Source: CADEED01 sp039931065 (lineage in GTDB: Bacteria; Pseudomonadota; Gammaproteobacteria; Steroidobacterales; Steroidobacteraceae). From it: DNA of 64,000 bases. How positions within the stretch are numbered: position 1 is the first letter of the stretch; each line of letters begins with the position of its first letter. The notes under the pieces are model-generated. The model was not told where the DNA came from. It saw only the letters and a program-made list of their open reading frames with translations, and made no database searches. The position numbers were made by a program, and so were the translations under genes. This document shows, in pieces, positions 41,197 to 50,284 of the stretch. The stretch is taken from contig JBDTSP010000007.1 in assembly GCA_039931065.1 (NCBI GenBank), forward strand, positions 62,001 through 126,000, written 5' to 3'.

Positions 41197-42429
41197 TCAG
41201 GCGTCGGCGGGCTTGTTGCTCAGCAGTTTTTCTGCTTCGGCGCGGTTCTTCTTGAAGGCCTCTTCCAGCCCCGCTTCGCGCAGGAAGCTGGCGTCGATCC
41301 GTGCCGAACTGTCGATATTGGCGCCGGGGGGGCGCGACTGCGTGTCCGCCTCGGTCAACTCCTCGACCAGGCCACTGGCGATGTGCACGGCGGCCACCAG
41401 CGGGCGCGATTCCGGCGCAACCTCGTTCGGACGGTGGTGGAACGCGACCGCCTCGACGATGGGGAACGGAATGCCCCACAGGCCGAGTAGATAGGCTCCG
41501 ACCTCGGCGTGGGTGACACCGAAGATCTCGCGCTCGGCCGCGGCGCTGTCGCCGTTGAGCTCTTTCTTGCGCTCCAGTGCGCGCACGTAGTCGGGCGGGG
41601 CGGCATGCAGCAGCACCAGCGCGCCGATGTCGTGCAACAGGCCGGCCGTGAAGGCGGCATCTGCCAACGCCGGATTGGAGACGATCTTCTTGGCGAGAAT
41701 GGCTGTCAGCATCGAATGTTGCTGCAGGCGATCCGGCGAGAAACCCTTGACCTCGCTGATGGCCTTGTCGGAGAACGACGTGGACCCCAGCACCAGCGAC
41801 TTGATGATCTCGACGCCCAGGTAGGTGACCGCCGTCCGGATGCTGACGATTTTCTGTCCTAAGCCGAAGTACGCAGAATTCACCAGCTGCAGCACCTTCG
41901 CGCAGACCGCGGCGTCCATCTCGATGACCTTGGCGAACATCGAGCTGTCCGATTTCGGATCCGCCGCGAGCCGTGCCAGTTCGGTGTAGGTGGACGGTAC
42001 GGCGGGAATACGCTCGAGTTTGCCGACCAGCGCCGTCAAGGCCGGATTCTGCATCAGCTTGTGCAGCGCGTGGGTCTGCTCGATCACCGCGCGCAGCGTT
42101 TCGCCGTCGCAGGGCTTGTGCAGGAACTGATGCGTGACGGGCAGCGCGCGCATGATGGATTCACGCTCCGCCTGCCCGGACAACACGATACGTGCCGCGG
42201 CGGGGAAATCCCGCTGGATGTGCCGCAATAGTTCGGCGCCATCCATGCCGGGCATACGCATGTCGGTGATGACGACGTCCGCGGGCGTTTTCTTCATCGC
42301 CTCGAGGGCCTGCTGGCCACCGAGCGCGAAGGTCATATCCCAGCGCTTGCGTTCCTTGCGCAGCGAATTTCTCAGGCCATCGAGAATGGCCTGTTCATCA
42401 TCGACGAATAACACGTGTAGCGAAGTCAT
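41197..42429 (-). CDS. Response regulator with HDOD output domain
   Basis: A 410-residue protein. The receiver domain (1-120) has HVLFVDDEQAILDGL, the phosphoacceptor Asp in VVITDMRMPGMDG and Lys in FLHKPCDG. The HDOD domain (~145-345) has IPAVPSTYTELARLAADPKS, LQLVNSAYFGLGQK, GLLHDIGALVLLHA and FHHRPNEVAPE. HDOD proteins lack nucleotide hydrolysis and usually act in signalling. The start overlaps the histidine kinase stop by 4 nt, so the two are partners. Confidence 0.92.
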   Translation of the reverse strand: MTSLHVLFVDDEQAILDGLRNSLRKERKRWDMTFALGGQQALEAMKKTPADVVITDMRMPGMDGAELLRHIQRDFPAAARIVLSGQAERESIMRALPVTHQFLHKPCDGETLRAVIEQTHALHKLMQNPALTALVGKLERIPAVPSTYTELARLAADPKSDSSMFAKVIEMDAAVCAKVLQLVNSAYFGLGQKIVSIRTAVTYLGVEIIKSLVLGSTSFSDKAISEVKGFSPDRLQQHSMLTAILAKKIVSNPALADAAFTAGLLHDIGALVLLHAAPPDYVRALERKKELNGDSAAAEREIFGVTHAEVGAYLLGLWGIPFPIVEAVAFHHRPNEVAPESRPLVAAVHIASGLVEELTEADTQSRPPGANIDSSARIDASFLREAGLEEAFKKNRAEAEKLLSNKPADA

Positions 42430-44312
42430 GCGGCAGCCTGCTTGTTGGTTGACTCTTTGTTGGAAGAAATGGCCATGGAGGCCGCATCCGATACGGGTAG
42501 CCGGATGAAAAACGTCGTCCCTTTGCCCGTCTCGGTTTCGAAATGAAGAGATCCCTTGAGTTTTTCGACCACGAGGCCGCGCGATAACGCGAGACCCTGG
42601 CCCGTGCCCCGACCGACCTCCTTGGTCGTGACGAAGGGCTCGAAGATGCGCCCGCGCACCGCTTCGGGAATGCCGTCGCCGGTGTCGGTGATCGAAATTT
42701 CGACGAACTCGCTGATGGCGCGGGTGCGTACGGTGATGCGGCCCTTCTTGCTGGTGCCGTCGACGACTTCCTCGATCGCGTGCGCGGCATTGAGCAGCAG
42801 GTTGAGCACCACCTGGTTGATGTCGCCGGCGTGGCAGTGCACCGGCGGAATGTCGGCGAAATCGGTTTCGACTTCGGCGACCGTTTTGTATTCGTTACGC
42901 GCCATGTTCAAGGTCGTCTTGATGGCGCGGTTCAGATCGACATCGGCCATGTTGCGGGCATCGGGGTACGCGAAGTCGGTCATCGAACGCACGATAGAGC
43001 CGACCCGGCCGATACCTTCGAGCGCCCGATCGAGAGCGTCGGGGGCGTTCTTGAGGAAATAGTCGACGTCGGCCGCTTCGTCCGTGTCATGCGCCTTCCT
43101 GGCCGCGGCCACCACGTCCTGGCCCGACAACACGCCGGCCGCCAGTGCACGGTAGTCGGCCAACGAGTGCGGCACATCTTTCAGTGCGTGGCGTACGAAG
43201 CGCACGCTGTCGGAGATGAATTGCACCGAGGTGTTGATCTCGTGGGCGACGCCGGCGGCGATGCGGCCCACGGATTCGAGTTTCTGACCCTGCGCGAGTT
43301 CGCGCACCATGCGGCGCGCCTCGGTGACGTCGATCATCAGGCCGCGCAGGAATCGCATGTCATTGACCAATTCGCACGACACCGTCCAGCGCAGCTCGAT
43401 CACTCGATTTTCCGCCGTGATCACCGAGCACAGGGTCTCGAAAGTCCCCGGCACACATTCGTCGAGCTCGCGGCGCGCGTTCGCCTCACGGTCGCGCGGC
43501 AGCAGCGTGTCGAGAAAGCCGCTCTGTTTCCAGTCCGCTTCGGCGATGCCCAGCATCTTCTGGGCTTGCGGTCCGACATACGTGAAGCGGCCATGCGCGA
43601 GGTCGAGTTCGAACGGAACCGCGCGCGTAGTCTCGGCGATCAGCCGATATTGCTCGCGACTGCGCTGCAGCTCGGCGGTACGTGCGTCCATTTGGGCCGC
43701 TGCCGCCTCGTTGGTGAGCTGCAGGTCTGCAACCACGTCCGCGAACTTGCGCACCATCTTCAGACTCTGGCGCACGAGCACCATGAGGATCGCAGCTTCG
43801 GCCACGATCCAGATGGCATGATCGAAGATGCGCCGCCAGGCTGAAGCGCCGATCGCGAAAGTGTCCGGCAACATGAGGATGCGGATCACCGGGTATGCAA
43901 TACCCGCCAGCGCCGCGGTCAGCAGCACCTTGCGGTCGCGGTAGAAGGCGAGGAAGGCGAGTGAAACGAACATGTGGAACTGCGCTTCGGGGCGTCCCTC
44001 GAGCAGCCACATGAACAGGGTCGACCAGGCCATCTGGCAGACCGCGATGAAGTGGCGCGACCACCAGGCAAATGGTGCGGCGCGTGCAAACAGGATCGGC
44101 GGCACGCACAACATGCCACCCAGGATGAAAGTGAAGGCGACGCGGGAGTCCCCCGGCAAGGCGGTTTCCCAGGCAAGGGCCACGGCGGCAACCCACTGGA
44201 TTGCGAACAGCATCCGGAACGTGCCATGGATGCCCGTTGTGAGCTGCGCCACGACATCGTGACGCACTTCACGGGCACGAGCCGCGCGCTGCGTTGAATC
44301 CACTTCGATCAC
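42426..44312 (-). CDS. Membrane sensor histidine kinase with PAS domain
   Basis: A 628-residue kinase. Five to six membrane helices lie in the first 190 residues (FAIQWVAAVALAWETALPG, VAFTFILGGMLCVPPILFA). A linker and a PAS domain follow (~225-345). The H-box is VGRIAAGVAHEINTSVQFIS and the ATPase N-box is INQVVLNLLLNAAHAIEEV. It also has ITDTGDGIPEAVRGRIFEPF and GRGTGQGLALSR. GTG 44312 is chosen because AGGGA lies 8 nt upstream; an upstream in-frame GTG at 44381 is less supported. It should phosphorylate the HDOD response regulator. The signal is unknown. Confidence 0.9.
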   Translation of the reverse strand: MIEVDSTQRAARAREVRHDVVAQLTTGIHGTFRMLFAIQWVAAVALAWETALPGDSRVAFTFILGGMLCVPPILFARAAPFAWWSRHFIAVCQMAWSTLFMWLLEGRPEAQFHMFVSLAFLAFYRDRKVLLTAALAGIAYPVIRILMLPDTFAIGASAWRRIFDHAIWIVAEAAILMVLVRQSLKMVRKFADVVADLQLTNEAAAAQMDARTAELQRSREQYRLIAETTRAVPFELDLAHGRFTYVGPQAQKMLGIAEADWKQSGFLDTLLPRDREANARRELDECVPGTFETLCSVITAENRVIELRWTVSCELVNDMRFLRGLMIDVTEARRMVRELAQGQKLESVGRIAAGVAHEINTSVQFISDSVRFVRHALKDVPHSLADYRALAAGVLSGQDVVAAARKAHDTDEAADVDYFLKNAPDALDRALEGIGRVGSIVRSMTDFAYPDARNMADVDLNRAIKTTLNMARNEYKTVAEVETDFADIPPVHCHAGDINQVVLNLLLNAAHAIEEVVDGTSKKGRITVRTRAISEFVEISITDTGDGIPEAVRGRIFEPFVTTKEVGRGTGQGLALSRGLVVEKLKGSLHFETETGKGTTFFIRLPVSDAASMAISSNKESTNKQAAA

Positions 44313-44389
44313 GATGGTCCCTGCTGTTTCCTGGTGCCGACTCCGGTTGTCTCCCGGCTTTATCGGCCCATTACAGGGCACGCTTTAGG

Positions 44390-45175
44390 CTATTTCCTGG
44401 GCGGACCGGGAAAAAAGGCGTTCGTTTTCAAGACGTAGTCGGCATATTGCGGCCGACGTTTGCCGATGTCCTTTTCCAGCAGGGTGACGCCCGAAACGCG
44501 CAGCAGCATGAAGGTCATCAGCAAGGGCCCCGGGATGGCCCACCAGGCGCCGGCAGCCAGTGCGATGAGGTAGAAGCCCCACCAGATGCAGAACTCGCCG
44601 AAGTAGTTAGGGTGGCGGGTGAGGCGCCACAGGCCGCGGTCCATGACCTTGCCCTGGTTGGCCGGGTCGCGTTTGAAGCGGGCGAGCTGCCAGTCGCCGC
44701 CGGCTTCGAAAATCATGCCCGTGAGCCACAAAAGGATCCCGGCGTAGTCGAGCCAGCCCACGGGCGTGTTGCTGGCGAACGCACCCAGCAAGGGCAGCGA
44801 GATCACCCAGGCGAGCAGAGCCTGCAGCCAGAAAACCAGGTACAGGCTCTTGAACGCGAAGCCGGGCTGATTGCGCGCGCGGATTTCCTGATAGCGGTGA
44901 TCCTCGCCTTTGCCGATATTTCGCGCCGTGATGTAGAACGACAGGCGTGCGGCCCAGATCACGACCAGCCACAGCTCGAACGCCAGCCGCGGCGAGCGCG
45001 GATCGGCACCCAGGCCGTAGATCACGCCAGCCGCGAAGAACATCAGGCTCCAGAGGGAATCGACGATCGCTACGTTGCGCAGCGGCAGCGACAGCAGCCA
45101 GGTCAGGCTCGCCGCGACCACCAGCACCGGCAAAGCCGAGATCCACAAGTGCCAGTCGAAGGCGGCGCTGATCAA
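44390..45175 (-). CDS. DUF1295 membrane protein (steroid 5-alpha-reductase-like)
   Basis: A 261-residue protein with six to seven membrane helices and the DUF1295 core IVDSLWSLMFFAAGVIYGLG, RNIGKGEDHRYQEIR, and the C-terminal LWRLTRHPNYFGEFCIWWGF with the NxxGE/isoprenylcysteine-methyltransferase-like pattern. Such proteins are predicted NADPH- or SAM-dependent lipid enzymes; the substrate is unknown. TTG 45175 overlaps the puuB stop (TTGA), so it is the last gene of the puuA-puuB transcript. That is an unexpected partner for polyamine catabolism. Confidence 0.85.
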   Translation of the reverse strand: MISAAFDWHLWISALPVLVVAASLTWLLSLPLRNVAIVDSLWSLMFFAAGVIYGLGADPRSPRLAFELWLVVIWAARLSFYITARNIGKGEDHRYQEIRARNQPGFAFKSLYLVFWLQALLAWVISLPLLGAFASNTPVGWLDYAGILLWLTGMIFEAGGDWQLARFKRDPANQGKVMDRGLWRLTRHPNYFGEFCIWWGFYLIALAAGAWWAIPGPLLMTFMLLRVSGVTLLEKDIGKRRPQYADYVLKTNAFFPGPPRK

Positions 45176-46458
45176 AGCAGATCCAGGATGCGGAACCAGA
45201 GCATCGCGAGCACCAGCGCCGGACGGCGGAAATAGGTGCCGCCCGGGAAATCCATGTGGGGAATCCGGCTGTACATGTCGAACCGTTCCGCGGTGCCACC
45301 GATCACTTCGCCCACCAGTTTGCCGGCCATGCCGGAGATCACCATGCCATGCCCCGAGAGGCCCTGCACGAAATAGGCGTTGGGACCGAGGCGCCCGAAA
45401 TTCGGCGCACGATTCAAGGTGATGTCGAGGAAGCCGCCCCAGGCGTATTCGATCCGGACGTCATCGAGTTGCGGAAAGACTGCCGCAATCCGTTTGCGCA
45501 GCACGCGCCCGGAATCGAACGGGTCGATGCCCGAGTAACTCACGCGCCCGCCGAACAGCATGCGGTGGTCCGATGAGATACGGAAGTAATCGAGAATCCA
45601 GTTCATGTCCGCGGCCGCGGCATTGTTGGTGATCAGCGCGCGCGCGCGCTCCGCCCCGAGCGGCTGCGTCGCGGCCATGTAGGTGCCGATGTCCATGAGC
45701 TTGCGCGCGAGCTGCGGCACCAGCCGGCCTAACAAGGCGCCGCCCGCGATGACCAGCTGCCGCGCGCGGATGGTGCCGGTTGCGCTGTGCACCAGGTTGT
45801 CGGCGCTGGCGTTCTGCGCCACGTCGAGCCGCGTCACCCAGGAGTTCTCGAAGATCTTCACGCCGGCGTTGGCTGCGGCGCGGGCCAGACCCAGCGTGTA
45901 TCGATACGGGTGGAGATGCCCGCCGTTGGAATCGTGCAACGCGCTGGTGTAACGCCCGCTCGCGATCAGCGTGCGCAGTTCCTCGCGTACGACGAAACGG
46001 ACGCTGTGGTAGTCGTAGACGCTGCGCAGGTTGTCCACTTCTTCGCGCAGCGTGTCATCGTGACGGCGCTTCATGCCGAGGATCATGTGGCCGGGCACGT
46101 AGTCGCAGTCGATCGAGTGTGTCGCGATGAGATCGCGTTGCAGCTTCAGTCCCTCGATCGACACATCCCACATGCGGCGCGCATCCGCCGCGCCGACCGC
46201 TTTTTCGAGCGTGGACTGCTCGCAGGCGTACCCCATGATCAACTGGCCGCCGCTGCGGCCCGAGCCGCCGTAACCGATATGTTTCGCTTCGAGCAGCGCC
46301 ACGCGCATGCCGCGCTCGGCCAGATGCAGCGCGGCCGAGATCCCCGATATGCCACCCCCCACCACGCACACATCGAACGTTTGCTCACCCATGAGCGCGG
46401 CGTGCGGCGCCGGCGCGGGCGTCAGCGCGTAGTAGAAGTTCTGTGCGTCCGCGCTCAT
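45172..46458 (-). CDS. puuB: Gamma-glutamylputrescine oxidase-like FAD oxidoreductase (PuuB)
   Basis: A 428-residue DAO-family flavoprotein: FAD motif DVCVVGGGISGISAALHLAE, YGGSGRSGGQLIMGYACEQS, and the tail LGPNAYFVQGLSGHGMVISG. It oxidises gamma-glutamylputrescine to the aldehyde with H2O2 release. ATG 46458 is preceded by a weak ribosome site; an in-frame start at 46512 would overlap puuA. It lies 40 nt after puuA on the same strand. PuuC for the next step is at 26433. The family also contains related amine oxidases, so the substrate is read from context. Confidence 0.9.
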   Translation of the reverse strand: MSADAQNFYYALTPAPAPHAALMGEQTFDVCVVGGGISGISAALHLAERGMRVALLEAKHIGYGGSGRSGGQLIMGYACEQSTLEKAVGAADARRMWDVSIEGLKLQRDLIATHSIDCDYVPGHMILGMKRRHDDTLREEVDNLRSVYDYHSVRFVVREELRTLIASGRYTSALHDSNGGHLHPYRYTLGLARAAANAGVKIFENSWVTRLDVAQNASADNLVHSATGTIRARQLVIAGGALLGRLVPQLARKLMDIGTYMAATQPLGAERARALITNNAAAADMNWILDYFRISSDHRMLFGGRVSYSGIDPFDSGRVLRKRIAAVFPQLDDVRIEYAWGGFLDITLNRAPNFGRLGPNAYFVQGLSGHGMVISGMAGKLVGEVIGGTAERFDMYSRIPHMDFPGGTYFRRPALVLAMLWFRILDLL

Positions 46459-46498
46459 GCAGGTCGGTGCCGGGTGGGTGAAGTGGGGGTTCGCCGGC

Positions 46499-47869
46499 TC
46501 ACAACGGCCCAAGGTAACGCGCGATTTCGAGCGGCGTCACGTACGAGTTGAACTCTTCCATCTCCGCGCGTTTCACCGCCGAGAAGAGGTTGACGAATTT
46601 TTCGCCGAGCGCGGCGCGCGCGAATTTGCTGGCCGCGAATTTTTCGATCGCCTGCGGCCAGGTGATGGGCAGCGGGTCGCCGTCCTGCATATATGCGTTG
46701 CCGGTCAACACCGCGGGCGGTTCGAGCTTGTGTTCGAGGCCATGCAGCATCCCCGCCAGAATCCAGGCCATAACGAGATACGGATTCGCATCGGCGCCGG
46801 CGAGACGATGTTCGATGCGCAGGTTCTCGGCATCCGAGGCCGGCACGCGGATCGCCGAACCGCGATTGTTGATCGACCAGGTCGGATGCAGGGGGACGTA
46901 CGCTTCACTGCGAAAGCGCCGGTAGGAGTTCGGTCCCGGTGCGCACAGCGCCATGCCTTCGATGAGTGTCGTGAGCGTACCTGCGATGACGTGGCGCAGC
47001 GGCGCGCTGTCGAGCGGATTCGCCGCCGCGAAAATGTTCTTGCCGTTCGTATCCAGCAGGCTCACGTGAATGTGCAGGCCGCTGCCGGCCATCTTTTCGT
47101 ACGGCTTCGGCAGGAAGGTTGCTTCACAGCCGCGCGCGCGCGCGACGCTCTTCACCACGCGCTTGAAGCGCAGCGCTTCGTCGCAGACGCGCAACGCATC
47201 GGGCGCGTGCTGCAGGTTCACTTCATATTGACCGGGGCCATATTCGGCCAGCGCGGAAGTGGCCGGCACGTCCTGCAGGCGCGCGACACGATCGATCTCG
47301 GCCAGCAGGCCCGAGTACTGGTTCAGATCCGTCATCGAATTGATCTGCGTGCGGAATTCGCGCCGGCCCGTCAATGGTCCGCGCGGCGGCTGCGGTTGTC
47401 CGTGCGCATCGCGCTCGGAGTCGACGAGGTAGAACTCGTATTCGATCGCCACGACGGGAGTGAGGCCCATCCGCGTGAAGCGTTCGAGCACGCTGGCTAA
47501 CAAGTGACGCGGATCGCCGAAGAACGGCGTGCCGTCGTGTTCGTGCATCGTGAGCTGCACCTGCGCGACGCCATCGTCGGCGGCCCAGGGCACGAGCACC
47601 AGCGTGCCTGGGATCGGCATGCACGGGCGATCCGCATCGCCGTCGGCGAATCCCAGGCCCGAGGCCTCGACCGTTCCCCCTTCTATATCGAGCGCGAACA
47701 TCGAGCCGGGCAGGGGCATGCCGCGTTTGAAAACGCCCGCGATACCCGCGCGGTCGATGCGTTTGCCGCGTTCGATCGTGTTCAGGTCATTGACGAAAGC
47801 ATCGACGAACCGGATCTCCGGGTGATCGGCCAGAAAGCGCTCGACGGTCGATTCGGTGGCGCGGGTCAT
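46499..47869 (-). CDS. puuA: Gamma-glutamylputrescine synthetase (glutamine-synthetase family), copy 1
   Basis: A 456-residue GS-family ligase with the beta-grasp N-domain and catalytic domain: VVAIEYEFYLVDSERD, EYGPGQYEVNLQHAPDALRV, MAGSGLHIHVSLLD, GPNSYRRFRSEAYVPL and HRLAGADANPYLVMAWILAG. It ligates glutamate to putrescine using ATP, the first step of the Puu pathway. It is the first gene of the minus-strand puu unit. It differs clearly from the second copy at 48927. Confidence 0.9.
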   Translation of the reverse strand: MTRATESTVERFLADHPEIRFVDAFVNDLNTIERGKRIDRAGIAGVFKRGMPLPGSMFALDIEGGTVEASGLGFADGDADRPCMPIPGTLVLVPWAADDGVAQVQLTMHEHDGTPFFGDPRHLLASVLERFTRMGLTPVVAIEYEFYLVDSERDAHGQPQPPRGPLTGRREFRTQINSMTDLNQYSGLLAEIDRVARLQDVPATSALAEYGPGQYEVNLQHAPDALRVCDEALRFKRVVKSVARARGCEATFLPKPYEKMAGSGLHIHVSLLDTNGKNIFAAANPLDSAPLRHVIAGTLTTLIEGMALCAPGPNSYRRFRSEAYVPLHPTWSINNRGSAIRVPASDAENLRIEHRLAGADANPYLVMAWILAGMLHGLEHKLEPPAVLTGNAYMQDGDPLPITWPQAIEKFAASKFARAALGEKFVNLFSAVKRAEMEEFNSYVTPLEIARYLGPL

Positions 47870-48137
47870 GAGTCATCTCGTGTTTATTATTATAGACACC
47901 GTCTGGCGCCCAAGCGCCGCAGCATATGCCTGCCCACCAAGGGCAGGCAAACGCACCGCGAGGCCAAATTAGTGGCTGAAGCGGCCGCTTCAGGGCATGC
48001 ATTGCCTCGCGCCTTAACCCCCTCGGCTGTGGTCTAATGACCGCCCTCGCCCTGGTCGCAGGGGCGAGTCCGTAAAAGATAATAGACAGCGCACGTACAG
48101 CCCGTCGGGGCCGATCCCCGTGTAAAGCGTCGTGTTT
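47870..48137. promoter_or_regulatory. Divergent puuA/puuD control region
   Basis: 268 nt without a gene. TTATAGACACC (47890-47900) and ATAATAGACAGC (48079-48090) are similar directly repeated boxes, one near each gene start. On the minus strand the first contains TATAAT, a good -10 for puuA. On the plus strand the second contains GATAAT, a possible -10 for puuD. They may be promoters, operators of a PuuR-like repressor, or both. Two GC-rich stem-loops (around 48046-48066 and 48103-48120) lie in and before the puuD leader. Confidence 0.4.
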
Positions 48138-48881
48138 ATGAAAAGCAGACCTGTCATTGGCATCCCGGCCGACAGACGCATGATCGGGCCGCATCCGTTT
48201 CATGCGGTCGGCGAGAAATACATCACCGCGGTCGTGCAGGCCGCGGACTGCCTCCCGCTGCTGATCCCGGTGCTGGAAACGCCGTTGGACGTCACCGAAA
48301 TTCTGGCGCGCGTCGACGGTATTTTTTTTCCGGGCAGCCCCTCGAACGTTGCGCCCGCGCGTTACGCTGGCTCGGCGAGTGTGCCTGGCACGTTGCACGA
48401 CTTGCATCGTGACGCGACGACACTGTCTCTGATCCCGCGCGCGGTGGCCAAAGGGATTCCGGTGTTCGGTGTGTGCCGCGGATTCCAGGAGATGAATGTG
48501 GCGATGGGCGGCACGCTTCATCAGCGCGTCGCGGAGGTGGCCGGGTTCAACGACCATCGCGAGAACAAAGAAGAGCCGCTCGACGTGCAGTACGCGCCGG
48601 CTCACGAGGTGATTCTCGAGCCGGGCTCGTGGTTGCGCGGACTGGCGGGCACGGACCGCGTGCAGGTGAATTCGCTGCACGCGCAGGGGGTCGACGTGCT
48701 CGCCCCGGATCTCGAGGTCGAGGCGCGTGCGCCCGACGGGCTGATCGAGGCGTTTCGTGTGAGGTCGGCGGCGACTTTCGCACTCGCGGTGCAATGGCAC
48801 CCCGAGTGGCAGGTGATGAGCAATCCGTTTTCGAAGGCGCTGTTCGCCGAGTTCGGCCGGGCGGCGCTTCAGAAAAAATAA
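48138..48881 (+). CDS. puuD: Gamma-glutamyl-GABA hydrolase (PuuD, class I glutamine amidotransferase fold)
   Basis: A 247-residue class I amidotransferase-like hydrolase: the catalytic cysteine in PVFGVCRGFQEMNVAMGG, His and Glu in ALAVQWHPEWQV, and the oxyanion region GIFFPGSPSNV. It releases GABA and glutamate from gamma-glutamyl-GABA, closing the Puu pathway. ATG 48138 is chosen; GTG 48132 is in frame. It diverges from puuA and heads the plus-strand polyamine unit. Confidence 0.92.
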   Translation: MKSRPVIGIPADRRMIGPHPFHAVGEKYITAVVQAADCLPLLIPVLETPLDVTEILARVDGIFFPGSPSNVAPARYAGSASVPGTLHDLHRDATTLSLIPRAVAKGIPVFGVCRGFQEMNVAMGGTLHQRVAEVAGFNDHRENKEEPLDVQYAPAHEVILEPGSWLRGLAGTDRVQVNSLHAQGVDVLAPDLEVEARAPDGLIEAFRVRSAATFALAVQWHPEWQVMSNPFSKALFAEFGRAALQKK

Positions 48882-48926
48882 CAGGCCTGGCTAGAATAGT
48901 TAGGTCGAGAAAATTCAGGACAGACC

Positions 48927-50267
48927 ATGGCAAACGAAATCCGACAATTCCTGCGCGACCACGGCATCTCCGAAGTCGAGGCGATCATCCCCGACATGGC
49001 CGGCATCGCCCGCGGCAAGATCATGCCCGCCGAGAAGTTCGGCGAGGAAGAGGGTATGCGCCTGCCGGAAAGCATCTTCCTGCAGACGGTGACCGGCGAT
49101 TACCCGCCCGATACCTCGAAGGCCATGAGCCCGGCGGAGATCGACATCATCCTCAAGGCCGACCCGCGCACCGTGCGGCGCGTGCCCTGGGCCGCCGAGC
49201 CCACCGCGCAGGTGATCCACGACTGTTTCTACGCGGACGGCCGCCGCGTCGGCATGGCGCCGCGGGGCGTGTTGCGCCACATCCTCGACATGTACGCGCA
49301 GCGCGGCTGGGAGCCGGTGGTCGCGCCCGAGCTCGAGTTCTACCTGGTCGAGCCCAACATCGACGCCGACTATCCACTCAAACCGCCGGTGGGCCGCTCT
49401 GGCCGCGCCGAACCCGGCCGCCAGAGCTACAGCATCGCCGCGGTCAATGAATTCGATCCGCTGTTCGACGACATGTACCAGTTCTGCGAAGACCAGGACA
49501 TCGAGATCGACACGTTGATCCACGAAGACGGTGCGGCGCAGATGGAAATCAACCTGCTGCACGGCAACGCGCTCGATCTCGCCGACCAGGCGTTCCTCTT
49601 CAAACGCACCGCGCGCGAGGCGGCGCTGCGTCACAAGATGTACGCGACGTTCATGGCGAAGCCGCATGCCAAGGAACCCGGCAGCGCGATGCACATCCAC
49701 CAGAGCATCGTCGACATCAAGACGCGCAAGAACATCTTCTCGAGCGCGGATGGCACGCCAACGCCACTGTTTTTCTCGCACATCGCGGGCATGCAGAAAT
49801 ACCTGCCGGCGGCGATGGCGCTGCTCGCGCCCAACGTGAATTCCTACCGCCGCATCTCGCGTTTCCAGCTCGCGCCGATCAACGTGCAGTGGGGTTACGA
49901 CAATCGCACCGCGGGTCTGCGTGTGCCGGCATCGGACGCCGCCGCGCGCCGCGTGGAGAACCGCCTGGCGGGCGCCGATGCGAATCCATACATCGCGATC
50001 GCGACTTCGCTCGCCTGCGGTTATCTCGGCATGGTCGAGGGATTGCAGCCATCGGAGCCGATCTCGGGCTCCGCGCACGATCTGCCGTTCTCGTTGCCAC
50101 GTTCGCTCGACGATGCGATCCGCGAGCTGCGTGAGTGCGAACCTCTGGTGCGCATCCTTGGCGACCCGTTTATCTCCGCGTACACGATCGTCAAGGAAGC
50201 CGAGTACGAAGTCTTCCTGCAGGTGATCAGCTCCTGGGAGCGCGAGCATCTGTTGTTGAACGTCTGA
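48927..50267 (+). CDS. puuA: Glutamine-synthetase-family gamma-glutamylpolyamine synthetase, copy 2
   Basis: A 446-residue GS-family ligase opening EIRQFLRDHGISEVEAIIPD, MAGIARGKIMPAEKF, as in PuuA/SpuI-type enzymes. Catalytic motifs are VVAPELEFYLVEPN, HEDGAAQMEINLLHGNALDL, EPGSAMHIHQSIVD, NVNSYRRISRFQLAP and NRLAGADANPYIAIATSLAC. It is probably specific for putrescine or another mono-/polyamine; differences from copy 1 in the N-domain suggest a different amine preference. It is 45 nt after puuD and 17 nt before spuC. Confidence 0.88.
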   Translation: MANEIRQFLRDHGISEVEAIIPDMAGIARGKIMPAEKFGEEEGMRLPESIFLQTVTGDYPPDTSKAMSPAEIDIILKADPRTVRRVPWAAEPTAQVIHDCFYADGRRVGMAPRGVLRHILDMYAQRGWEPVVAPELEFYLVEPNIDADYPLKPPVGRSGRAEPGRQSYSIAAVNEFDPLFDDMYQFCEDQDIEIDTLIHEDGAAQMEINLLHGNALDLADQAFLFKRTAREAALRHKMYATFMAKPHAKEPGSAMHIHQSIVDIKTRKNIFSSADGTPTPLFFSHIAGMQKYLPAAMALLAPNVNSYRRISRFQLAPINVQWGYDNRTAGLRVPASDAAARRVENRLAGADANPYIAIATSLACGYLGMVEGLQPSEPISGSAHDLPFSLPRSLDDAIRELRECEPLVRILGDPFISAYTIVKEAEYEVFLQVISSWEREHLLLNV

Positions 50268-50284
50268 TCTGAACCGGAGCTTCC

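Noticed and set aside
46458..46512. Longer start of puuB
   Set aside because: The extra codons overlap the puuA end and are not conserved in type; ATG 46458 gives the normal family length.
47870..48137. Riboswitch-like leader before puuD
   Set aside because: Two stem-loops are present, but they match no riboswitch consensus known to me, including guanidine types.
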